A stretch of 14,072 nucleotides of DNA from Flavobacterium psychrophilum (GTDB lineage: Bacteria; Bacteroidota; Bacteroidia; Flavobacteriales; Flavobacteriaceae): the NCBI GenBank assembly GCA_020720185.1, contig DYPB01000001.1:52490-66561 (forward strand). Direction: 5' to 3'. Position numbers and translations under genes: made by a program. Of the stretch, positions 1 to 8,007 are shown in pieces. Below the pieces are notes generated by a model. It did no database searches. It saw only the letters and a program-made list of their open reading frames with translations, and had not been told where the DNA came from. Position 1 is the first letter of the stretch; each line of letters begins with the position of its first letter.

Positions 1-710
1 TGAAAAAAATAATATTTTTTCTAACCTTATTATTTTCTTTTGTTTCTTTTTCTCAAGAAACGAAAGGAAATTTTACTGCTAAAAAGGAAATTTCATTTAC
101 CTATAATTACATTTTGCAAAAACCAATCGATGCTGATTCAAAAAAACCATTGATTGTATTTTTGCATGGTGCAGGCGAAAGAGGCCTTGATGTTGATAAA
201 GTGAAACTACACGGACCATTAAATTTCATTAAAAATAATAAATTAGATGCATACATTTTGGCTCCGCAATGTCCCGAAAATCAAATGTGGAATTCGGAGG
301 TATTGTATGAATTAATACAAGAGATAATTTCTAAAAATAAAAATATTGATACTTCAAAAATTCATTTAACAGGTTTGAGTATGGGTGGCTGGGGAACTTG
401 GAATTTAGCATTTGATCATCCCGAAATATTTGCATCAGTAGTTCCAATTTGCGGATTTGTAGATAGAATTCCAATGTTAGATGCTTGTAAATTAAAAGAG
501 GTTCCAATAAAAATATTTCACGGTTTATTGGATGATATTGTTGATGTTTATTACTCGGAACAAATTTATAAAAGATTAAAAAAATGCAATGCCAATGTAT
601 CACTTACCATATTTGACGATGCAAATCACAATAGTTGGTCTCGTGTATATGATAATGCTGAAATTTATCAATGGATGTTATCTCAAAAAAAAATAAAAAA
701 TGAACAGTAA
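1..710 (+). CDS. Secreted alpha/beta-hydrolase (carboxylesterase / PHB-depolymerase-like esterase), start codon one base outside the window
   Basis: This is a secreted serine hydrolase of the predicted-esterase type often found beside glycosidases in PULs. It probably removes ester groups from a glycan. The frame is open from base 1, and the 'tg' at bases 1-2 would complete an ATG whose A lies just outside. That start adds a signal peptide (Lys-Lys, a hydrophobic stretch, then 'SFSQ') that a start at the TTG at 114 would lose. The full protein would be 236 residues. In that numbering the nucleophile is Ser127 in 'GLSMGG', the acid is probably Asp178 in 'HGLLDD', and the base is His210 in 'DANHNSW'. 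The 'HGAGERG' strand-loop that forms the oxyanion hole precedes them. There is no T9SS sorting domain or lipobox, so the mature protein is probably periplasmic. The stop overlaps the GH3 start by 11 nt, which suggests translational coupling. The ester substrate is unknown; a peptidase of the same fold is a less likely alternative. Confidence 0.87.
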   Translation, partial: KKIIFFLTLLFSFVSFSQETKGNFTAKKEISFTYNYILQKPIDADSKKPLIVFLHGAGERGLDVDKVKLHGPLNFIKNNKLDAYILAPQCPENQMWNSEVLYELIQEIISKNKNIDTSKIHLTGLSMGGWGTWNLAFDHPEIFASVVPICGFVDRIPMLDACKLKEVPIKIFHGLLDDIVDVYYSEQIYKRLKKCNANVSLTIFDDANHNSWSRVYDNAEIYQWMLSQKKIKNEQ

Positions 711-3003
711 AAGGTTATTCATATTAGGCTTAATTTGTATTGCTACAATAGGTTTTTCTCAAAAAAAAGCTAAAAGTAAAATTCTAACAAAAAAAGAAAT
801 TTTCATCAATTCTTTATTGTCCAAAATGACTTTGGATGAAAAATTAGGTCAATTAAACTTGCCTACTTCTGGCGATATTTCAACTGGTCAATCTATTAGT
901 TCAAATATTGGTCAAAAAGTAAAAGACGGAAAAGTTGGTGGTTTATTTAATATAAAATCTGTCGAAAAAATCAAACAAATTCAAAAAGTTGCTGTTGAAG
1001 AAACACGTCTAAAAATTCCATTGTTATTCGGAATGGATGTTATTCACGGTTACGAAACTGTTTTTCCAATTCCGCTAGGGCTTTCTTGCTCTTGGGATAT
1101 GGAAATGATAAAAAAATCGGCACAAATTGCCGCAAAAGAGGCTAGTGCGGATGGTATCAATTGGACATTTTCTCCTATGGTTGATATTGCTCGTGATCCT
1201 CGTTGGGGAAGAATATCCGAAGGTGCAGGAGAAGATGCTTATTTAGGAAGCCAAGTTGCCAAAGCAATGGTGCAAGGTTATCAAGGCGATTTATCAAGAA
1301 ATGACAATATTTTATCTTGTGTAAAACATTTCGCTTTATATGGAGCTGCGGAAGCCGGTAGAGATTATAACACCGTAGATATGAGTCATATAAGAATGTA
1401 TAACGAATATTTTCCACCTTATAAAGCAGCTGTCGATGCTGGCTGTGGATCTGTAATGACTTCTTTCAACGAAATTGATGGTGTTCCAGCATCCGCAAAC
1501 AAATGGCTGATGACTGATATACTTCGTAAACAATGGGGTTTCAAAGGTTTTGTCGTTACAGATTATACTGCAATAAACGAAATGATTGATCACGGTTTGG
1601 GCGATTTGCAAAATGTTTCGGCTCTATCTTTAAAAGCTGGAGTAGAAATGGATATGGTTGGCGAAGGTTTTTTAACAACTTTAAAAAAATCATTATCTGA
1701 AGGAAAAGTTACGCAGAGTCAAATAGATAACGCAGTAAAGTTAATTTTAAACGCAAAATATGATTTAGGATTATTTGAAAATCCATACAAATATTGTGAT
1801 GAAAACAGAGTTAAAACCGACATTTTTACATCAGAAAATAGAAATTTTGCCCGAAAAATTGCCTCAGAATCGATGGTTTTGCTAAAGAACAATAATCAAG
1901 TATTACCGTTAAAAAAATCAGGGACAATTGCCCTAATAGGACCTTTGTCGGACAACAAACAAAATATGCCTGGAACATGGAGTGTCGCTGCCAAATTTGA
2001 TTCGTCAGTAACCATTTTGCAAGGCTTAAAAGAAGCAGTTGGTTCAAATGCAACTATTTTAACGGCTCGTGGTTGTAATGTTTTGAATACCGTTGAAGAA
2101 GAAAAAATAAATGTTAATGTTCACATGCAAAACTCTTACATTAGAGAAAATAAAACAGATGAACAAATGTTGAATGAAGCACTAGAAATTGCCAAAAAAT
2201 CAGATGTGATTGTAGCTGTTTTGGGAGAATCTGCCGAAATGAGTGGAGAAAGTAGTAGTAGAACTAACATTGAAATTCCTCAAATTCAAAAGAATTTATT
2301 GAACGAGTTGAAAAAAACAGGGAAACCAATTGTTTTAGTTTTACTCACTGGAAGACCTTTAGTTTTGGTTGAAGAAAATGAAAAAGCAGATGCCATTTTG
2401 AACGCTTGGTTTTCGGGTTCGGAAACTGGAAATGCTGTTGCCGATGTGCTTTTTGGAACTGTAAATCCTTCAGGAAAGTTAACTACAACTTTTCCTAGAA
2501 GTTTAGGTCAAGTGCCGATTTATTATAGTTACAAAAACACGGGTCGTCCATTGGGTAATAAAGAAGGAAAATTTGAAAAATTTCGTTCCAATTATCTTGA
2601 TGAAAGAAACGAACCACTTTTTCCATTTGGTTACGGATTAAGTTATACCAATTTCAATTATGGAAATGTATCATTATCTTCAACTAAAATGAATGCAAAC
2701 CAAACAATAAAAGCAACTGTATCGCTTTCAAATACAGGAAATTTTGATGGAAAAGAAGTTGTACAACTTTATATAAGAGATTTGGTTGGAAGCGTAACTC
2801 GACCTGTAAAAGAATTGAAAGGTTTTCAAAAGATTGATTTGAAAAAAGGAGAAAATCAAACAGTAACTTTTGAAATATCAGTTAACGATTTAAAATTTTA
2901 TAATTCAGATTTGAAATTTACCGCCGAGAACGGACAATTTGAAGTTTTTGTTGGCTCAAATTCTGATACAACTAACAAAGCAACATTTGAATTGATTAAA
3001 TAA
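700..3003 (+). CDS. bglX: GH3 beta-glucosidase, BglX-like, periplasmic
   Basis: This is a glycoside hydrolase family 3 exo-enzyme of 767 residues, the usual length for BglX-type periplasmic beta-glucosidases. A signal peptide (residues 1-20, ending 'IGFSQ') is followed by the TIM-barrel domain (about 35-360), which carries 'DPRWGR', 'KHF' and the catalytic nucleophile Asp288 in 'GFVVTDYT'. The alpha/beta sandwich (about 390-600) carries the probable acid/base Glu517 in 'MSGESSSR', placed as in BglX. The C-terminal fibronectin-III-like domain (about 670-765) contains the family's 'GKEVVQLYI' strand. No lipobox or T9SS domain is seen, so it probably trims oligosaccharides in the periplasm after import. 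The start overlaps the upstream esterase by 11 nt, and the next gene begins 9 nt after its stop. Beta-1,3- or beta-1,4-gluco-oligosaccharides are likely substrates. Some GH3 enzymes of this shape act on xylosides, so the specificity is inferred. Confidence 0.95.
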   Translation: MNSKRLFILGLICIATIGFSQKKAKSKILTKKEIFINSLLSKMTLDEKLGQLNLPTSGDISTGQSISSNIGQKVKDGKVGGLFNIKSVEKIKQIQKVAVEETRLKIPLLFGMDVIHGYETVFPIPLGLSCSWDMEMIKKSAQIAAKEASADGINWTFSPMVDIARDPRWGRISEGAGEDAYLGSQVAKAMVQGYQGDLSRNDNILSCVKHFALYGAAEAGRDYNTVDMSHIRMYNEYFPPYKAAVDAGCGSVMTSFNEIDGVPASANKWLMTDILRKQWGFKGFVVTDYTAINEMIDHGLGDLQNVSALSLKAGVEMDMVGEGFLTTLKKSLSEGKVTQSQIDNAVKLILNAKYDLGLFENPYKYCDENRVKTDIFTSENRNFARKIASESMVLLKNNNQVLPLKKSGTIALIGPLSDNKQNMPGTWSVAAKFDSSVTILQGLKEAVGSNATILTARGCNVLNTVEEEKINVNVHMQNSYIRENKTDEQMLNEALEIAKKSDVIVAVLGESAEMSGESSSRTNIEIPQIQKNLLNELKKTGKPIVLVLLTGRPLVLVEENEKADAILNAWFSGSETGNAVADVLFGTVNPSGKLTTTFPRSLGQVPIYYSYKNTGRPLGNKEGKFEKFRSNYLDERNEPLFPFGYGLSYTNFNYGNVSLSSTKMNANQTIKATVSLSNTGNFDGKEVVQLYIRDLVGSVTRPVKELKGFQKIDLKKGENQTVTFEISVNDLKFYNSDLKFTAENGQFEVFVGSNSDTTNKATFELIK

Positions 3004-3012
3004 TATTCGATT

Positions 3013-5940
3013 ATGAAAAAAATTATTTTACTATTTTTACTACTTCCTCTTTTTGTAATTTCACAAGAATATACACTAATCGATTTTGGTTCAGCCGTAA
3101 ATTCATCATCAGGAAACTGGAATAATATTACATCAAACACGGATAATCAAGCAGGAATTACCGCAAATTTATTAAGTGATACTGGTGCTACAACTGGAAT
3201 TACATTAACCGTTAATGATACTTTTCATTCAGTAAACGAAAACGGAACAACAAGTCCAAGTCCAAGTTTACCATTTATTGCAACCTCTACTAGAGATAGT
3301 TTTTATGGAGAAATGGTTGCTTTTAATGGAGTTACAAATACTACGGGCGGTTTTACACTTTCCGGTTTAGATGCCACAAAATATTATTCATTTAAAATTT
3401 TTGCTTCCAGAAATGGTGTAACCGATAATCGTGAATCACTTTATACTGTTACAGGTTCATCAACGCTAACAGCAACTTTGGACGCAGCTAACAATACCGC
3501 TAACATTGCTCAAATATTTAATATTCAACCACTTGCAAACGGAACAATTACATTTCAAGCTACCAAAGGTGCTAACAATAACAATACTTATGGTTTTTAC
3601 TATTTAGGTGCAATCCAACTAATAAAAACTACAACACCTTATTCAAATACAACTTCATCAACATTAAGTTTGGTTTATCCAAATGGAGGAGAGGTTTGGC
3701 ATGCAACTTCAAAACCATACATTACTTGGGATTCTCAAGGAATTTCTGGTAATGTTGACATCCAATATACGGTTGATAATGGAGCAAATTGGATAAATCT
3801 AGTATCAGTTGCAGCATCATTAAAAAAATACCAATGGACAATTCCTTATAATGTTTCTACACAATGCAAAGTTAGAATAGTTTCAGGAACTTTGTCTGAC
3901 GAAAGTGTATCTTCTTTTTCAATAATTGAAAATACAGATAAACGCTTTAAAATTGTAGTTTTAGGTTCATCGACAGCAGCAGGAACTGGTCCGAGTTCGA
4001 CTGCAAATGCTTGGGTTTGGTTGTACACTGATTATTTAAAACAACAAGATACCCGTTTTGATATTACCAATTTAGCCGTTGGTGGTTATACAACTTTTGA
4101 TATTTTGCCAACAGGAACTCCAATTCCGAGTAGTGTTAATGAAACCATTGATACTGCGAGAAATATTACCAAAGCGATTAGCTTAAATGCTGACGGAATT
4201 ATTGTAAATATGCCATCGAACGATTCAAATATGGGCTATTCGGTTGCTATGCAAATGGATAATTTTAATTTGTTAAACGCTACAGCACAAGCTAATAATA
4301 TTCCAATTTGGATTTGTAATGTACAAGCTCGAAATTTTGGAATTGGTTCCAATTCAATGAACATACAATTGCAAATGAAAGATCAAATACCTACAACTTT
4401 TCCTACAAATAATATTGATTTTTGGACTACAATTGCCAATGCAGACGGAACGGTTAATTCGTTATACAACGCTGGTGATGGTGTGCATTTGAACAATGCG
4501 GGTCATCAAATTTTATTGCAAAGAGTCATTAATTCGGGTTTGCATACCATTGTAAAAAACGGAGACGATAATGATGTAAACGATATTCCAAAAGAAAAAA
4601 ATTATTTAGTCGATTTTAATCTAAATTCTAATTCATATCCAACTTTTGGAAATTGGAATAATATTTATAGTCCAGCAGTTTCATCGCCAATCAATTTAGT
4701 AGATGATTTAGGATATACAAGTACTTTGCAAATTGCTATAACCGATAGTTTCTCTCAAACCAACGAATTAGGTGTTCTGCAACCATCAGGAACTATCATT
4801 TTTCCTGCAACTGCCTTGAAAGATGCGATTTATGGTGATAATTCTAATCCAAATGGTGTGATTACTTTAACAGGATTAAATGTAAATAAAATTTATAGTT
4901 TTGAAATCTTTGGTTCACGAAAAGAGGTTACCGATAATCGTGAAACGCTTTATATATTAACAGGTAGTACTTCGCAATCAGTTACTTTAAATTCTTCTTC
5001 AAATGCTTCTTTGACTTCTCAAATTGTGGATATTGCTCCAACTCCAAACGGAACGCTAACTTTAACAGTCGCAAAAGGAAGTAATAACAACAATGCTTCA
5101 GGGTTTTATTATTTAAACGCTTTAAAAATAAAAGAAAGAAATGTTGTTTTACCTGATGTGTTATTAAATTGCGAAGATGGAACTACCAACAAATTAGCGG
5201 TTTTAAATGTTTTTTCAAACGGACCAGGTCAATCAAATGCTGATATGGTTGTAGTTGATAATCCAAACCCAACAGGAATAAACACAAGTTCAAAGGTTGT
5301 AAAATTTACCCGAAGAACAACAGGTGCAGATACTGCTTCTTGGGCTGGTTTTTATAGTAATGTTGTCGATCCCGACCCCGATTTTACCGAAAACAAATAC
5401 ATTCATGTAAAAGTTTTAAAACAAAATCCAACAGGAGTTCGATTTAAAATTGAAAATGGAGCAGCAGGAACCATCGAAAAATGGAGTACAAATACCTATT
5501 CTCAAATTGGACAATGGGAAGATATTGTGATAGATTTTTCTGAAAAAACAGGCATTTACGGAACATTAGGATTGCAACCCGATTACGAAAGTCCATTAGT
5601 GGCGGGTGCTGATAGAATTATTTATTTTGATGATATTGTTCTAAATAATATTCCAACACCAACAACTTTGGGAGTAGAAAATCAAGTTATTGATAATTTA
5701 TTTACCATTTTTCCAAATCCTGCAAATGATTATTGCACATTAAAAATCAATCAAGAGGTTTTAGACATCAATTCTATTCAAATTTTTGATATTACTTCAA
5801 AATTAATCAAAACACTAAATGTAGAATTTTCTAATAATAACGAAATTAATATAGATACAAAAGATTTAATATCAGGGGTTTACTTTTGTATTATAACAAC
5901 AAAAACCCAGAAAATAACAAAAAAAATTATTATTAACTAA
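3013..5940 (+). CDS. Multimodular SGNH/GDSL-type esterase with repeated accessory modules and a T9SS sorting domain
   Basis: A 975-residue secreted protein. A signal peptide (1-18) is followed by module A copy 1 (about 20-206), an Ig-like beta domain starting 'LVYPNGGEVW' (about 218-306, resembling the Kre9/KNH-type fold), an SGNH hydrolase domain (about 312-517), module A copy 2 (about 530-709), module C (about 717-880), and a type A T9SS sorting domain from 'FPNPAND' to the end. The SGNH blocks are visible: nucleophile Ser320 in 'VLGSSTAAG', the block II glycine in 'NLAVGGYTT' (357-358), Asn403 in 'MPSND', and Asp489/His492 in 'GDGVHLN'. The first block reads GSS rather than GDS, and the block III glycine is Ser. 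SGNH enzymes in PULs usually deacetylate glycans, so a cell-surface or released glycan O-acetylesterase is the best guess. It sits 9 nt after the GH3 gene and 12 nt before the next. The function of the accessory modules is inferred. Confidence 0.88.
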   Translation: MKKIILLFLLLPLFVISQEYTLIDFGSAVNSSSGNWNNITSNTDNQAGITANLLSDTGATTGITLTVNDTFHSVNENGTTSPSPSLPFIATSTRDSFYGEMVAFNGVTNTTGGFTLSGLDATKYYSFKIFASRNGVTDNRESLYTVTGSSTLTATLDAANNTANIAQIFNIQPLANGTITFQATKGANNNNTYGFYYLGAIQLIKTTTPYSNTTSSTLSLVYPNGGEVWHATSKPYITWDSQGISGNVDIQYTVDNGANWINLVSVAASLKKYQWTIPYNVSTQCKVRIVSGTLSDESVSSFSIIENTDKRFKIVVLGSSTAAGTGPSSTANAWVWLYTDYLKQQDTRFDITNLAVGGYTTFDILPTGTPIPSSVNETIDTARNITKAISLNADGIIVNMPSNDSNMGYSVAMQMDNFNLLNATAQANNIPIWICNVQARNFGIGSNSMNIQLQMKDQIPTTFPTNNIDFWTTIANADGTVNSLYNAGDGVHLNNAGHQILLQRVINSGLHTIVKNGDDNDVNDIPKEKNYLVDFNLNSNSYPTFGNWNNIYSPAVSSPINLVDDLGYTSTLQIAITDSFSQTNELGVLQPSGTIIFPATALKDAIYGDNSNPNGVITLTGLNVNKIYSFEIFGSRKEVTDNRETLYILTGSTSQSVTLNSSSNASLTSQIVDIAPTPNGTLTLTVAKGSNNNNASGFYYLNALKIKERNVVLPDVLLNCEDGTTNKLAVLNVFSNGPGQSNADMVVVDNPNPTGINTSSKVVKFTRRTTGADTASWAGFYSNVVDPDPDFTENKYIHVKVLKQNPTGVRFKIENGAAGTIEKWSTNTYSQIGQWEDIVIDFSEKTGIYGTLGLQPDYESPLVAGADRIIYFDDIVLNNIPTPTTLGVENQVIDNLFTIFPNPANDYCTLKINQEVLDINSIQIFDITSKLIKTLNVEFSNNNEINIDTKDLISGVYFCIITTKTQKITKKIIIN

Positions 5941-5952
5941 AATTTATTTATC

Positions 5953-7893
5953 ATGAAAAAAATTACCTTTTTAGGTTTGATGCTTTTTGGCTTATCGGCC
6001 AATGCACAAACAAATTACTTGGTTGATTTCAACCAAAACACTTCTGCAACTTATGTAAGTTCAGGAAACTGGAACAACTTTCATGACGCAAGTGGAGCAT
6101 TGCCATTGACAAACATCATTACTGATGCTGGTGTAGCTAGTACAATTGACATGGCGGTAACAGATCTTTTTGTATCTTCAAATGGAGGAGGAACAACTGC
6201 TCCAACAGGAACTCATGGTTTTCCAGCAACAGCAACAAGTGATTCATTTTACGTGCAAGACGGTGCAAATAATGTTGGAGAAATTACAATCAGCAGTTTG
6301 AATCCTGCTAATACCTATTCCTTTCAAATTTTTGCATCAAGAGACGGTGTTGGAGACAATAGAATTGCAAAATATACATTGACAGGTACCAATTCTGGTA
6401 CTGCAAGTTTGAACGCCTCAAACAATACAGCAAATACTTGTTCTGTTAATAATATAACACCTTCATCAACAGGAACAATAGTTTTAAAAGTTGAAAAAGA
6501 CCCTACCAGTACAGGAACTTACTACTATATTGGTTGTATGAAAATGACTGAAGTTGGTGCAGCTCCAATAGTTAATCAAGTATTGTTGGATTGTGAAGAT
6601 GGTACAACAAATAAATTAGCGGTTATGAATGTCTTTGCAAACGGATCTGCAGGTTCAAATGCAGATATGGTTGTTGTTAATAATCCTTTAACTACTGGAA
6701 TTAATACAAGCACAAAATGTATTCAATTTACCCGTAGAACAACTGGAGCTGATCCATGGGCAGGTTTTTATGCTGCGGTAACAGACCCAGATCCAGATTT
6801 TACAACTGCAAAATATGTGCATGTAAAAATTTTGAAAACAACAACATCTCCACAAAAATTCAAAATTGAAGCTGGACCAAACGGAACTTTTGAAATTTTA
6901 AGTTCAAACAGTTATACCACTGCTGGTGTATGGCAAGATATTGTATTTAATTATTCTGCATTGACTCCTGCTGGTGGAGCTTACCCTATTGTAGCATTTT
7001 TACCTGATTTTGAAGATCCATTAACAGCAGGAGCAGATAGAATTATTTATTTTGATGATATTATTGTAAATAATGACCCAACCGGAGTTGTAGTGGTTCC
7101 ACCACCAACATCTCAAGATTTAGTTTTATTAGACTGCGAAAACTCAACAACCAATAAATTGGTAACAATGAATGTTTTTGCTAATGGACCAGGTCAATCA
7201 AATGCCGATATGGTTATTGTAAACAATCCAAACCCAACAGGAGTAAATACAAGTACAAAATGTATTCAATTTACACGAAGAACTACTGGTGCAGATGCTA
7301 TGCCTTGGGCTGGTTTTTACTGTGCTGATATCGCAAATCCAGATCCTGACTTTACAACTGACAAATATGTGCATGTAAAAGTAATGAAAGCCAATACTTC
7401 AATAGTGAAATTCAAAATCGAAGGTGGTCCATCTGGAACTTCAGAAGTTGCTAGTACAAATGCTTATACAACCCCAAATCAATGGCAAGATATGGTTTTT
7501 GACTATACTACAAAAACTGGCGTTTATCCAACGATAGCTTTATTACCTGATTTTGATGATCCATTGACTGCTGGTGCAGACAGAATGGTTTATTTTGATG
7601 ATATTAGAGTAAATAACAATCCAAATCCAACTTTGGGTGTAAAAGGAAATGAATTGGCTCAAAATATTGCCATATATCCAAATCCAACTTCAAATGTCTT
7701 AAATATTGAAACCTCTGAAGAAATTCAATCTGCAACTATTTTTGCATTTGATGGTAGAGTTGTTTCTACAATCAATAAATTTGAAATTGGAGTTAATACC
7801 ATTAACACTTCTGATTTGAGTACTGGAATGTACTTAATCAAATTCGAAGCTGAAAATGGTGCTACTTTAACTCGAAAATTTGTTAAAAACTAA
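5953..7893 (+). CDS. T9SS-secreted protein made of putative glycan-binding modules (A-C-C), no catalytic domain
   Basis: A 646-residue secreted protein with no recognisable enzyme motif. A signal peptide (1-19, ending 'SANAQ') is followed by one copy of module A (about 22-200), which has the 'SGNWNN' and 'SRDGVGDNR' signatures shared with the SGNH esterase upstream. Two tandem copies of module C follow (about 210-375 and 391-558). Each runs from 'LLDCE' through 'FTRRTTGAD', 'WAGFY' and 'NPDPDFTT' or 'DPDPDFTT' to 'RxxYFDDI'. The protein ends in a type A T9SS sorting domain ('IYPNPTSNVLNIE', about 571-646). The modules look like beta-sandwich carbohydrate-binding domains, so this is probably a surface-attached or released glycan-binding partner of the SGNH esterase. 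It is the last gene before a strong terminator. The binding role is an inference from architecture and neighbours; an adhesin role is also possible. Confidence 0.8.
   Translation: MKKITFLGLMLFGLSANAQTNYLVDFNQNTSATYVSSGNWNNFHDASGALPLTNIITDAGVASTIDMAVTDLFVSSNGGGTTAPTGTHGFPATATSDSFYVQDGANNVGEITISSLNPANTYSFQIFASRDGVGDNRIAKYTLTGTNSGTASLNASNNTANTCSVNNITPSSTGTIVLKVEKDPTSTGTYYYIGCMKMTEVGAAPIVNQVLLDCEDGTTNKLAVMNVFANGSAGSNADMVVVNNPLTTGINTSTKCIQFTRRTTGADPWAGFYAAVTDPDPDFTTAKYVHVKILKTTTSPQKFKIEAGPNGTFEILSSNSYTTAGVWQDIVFNYSALTPAGGAYPIVAFLPDFEDPLTAGADRIIYFDDIIVNNDPTGVVVVPPPTSQDLVLLDCENSTTNKLVTMNVFANGPGQSNADMVIVNNPNPTGVNTSTKCIQFTRRTTGADAMPWAGFYCADIANPDPDFTTDKYVHVKVMKANTSIVKFKIEGGPSGTSEVASTNAYTTPNQWQDMVFDYTTKTGVYPTIALLPDFDDPLTAGADRMVYFDDIRVNNNPNPTLGVKGNELAQNIAIYPNPTSNVLNIETSEEIQSATIFAFDGRVVSTINKFEIGVNTINTSDLSTGMYLIKFEAENGATLTRKFVKN
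6580..7620 (+). repeat. Tandem duplication encoding two copies of module C
   Basis: Two coding segments of about 500 bp (about 6580-7077 and 7123-7620) encode the same module of about 167 residues, separated by a short linker rich in Pro, Val and Thr ('VVVPPPTS'). A third copy lies in the previous gene at about 5160-5650. Long blocks are nearly identical between copies at both DNA and protein level, for example the 'GPGQSNADMV' and 'FTRRTTGAD' segments. This suggests fairly recent duplication or gene conversion. Confidence 0.8.
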
Positions 7894-7910
7894 TTAAATT
7901 TTTATAATAA

Positions 7911-7943
7911 AAAGGCTTCTCGTAAAAGAGAAGTCTTTTTTTT
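7911..7943 (+). terminator. Intrinsic terminator closing the esterase-GH3-SGNH-binding protein operon
   Basis: CTTCTC (7916-7921) pairs perfectly with GAGAAG (7928-7933) around the loop GTAAAA. The stem is extended outward by a G-T wobble, a G-C pair and A-T pairs. A run of eight T follows (7936-7943). It lies 17 nt after the stop of the binding-protein gene and separates it from the phosphoesterase gene, so the latter probably has its own promoter in the 64 nt that follow. I could not place a convincing promoter there. Confidence 0.88.
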
Positions 7944-8007
7944 AATATTTTAGCCTCAGGATTTATAATCGATTATTTTTATGAATTTTACCTAAAAAAA
8001 ATGAATT

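Noticed and set aside
114..710. TTG at 114 as start of the first esterase
   Set aside because: The frame is open back to base 1, where it encodes a typical signal peptide. An ATG split by the window edge is a much better start.
3846..4028. Minus-strand open frame opposite the SGNH domain
   Set aside because: The opposite strand carries the SGNH nucleophile region in a continuous 975-codon gene; the antisense frame shows no motif.
7944..8007. Promoter for the phosphoesterase gene
   Set aside because: A promoter is expected after the terminator, but no TTTG / TAnnTTTG pair with suitable spacing could be found in these 64 nt.
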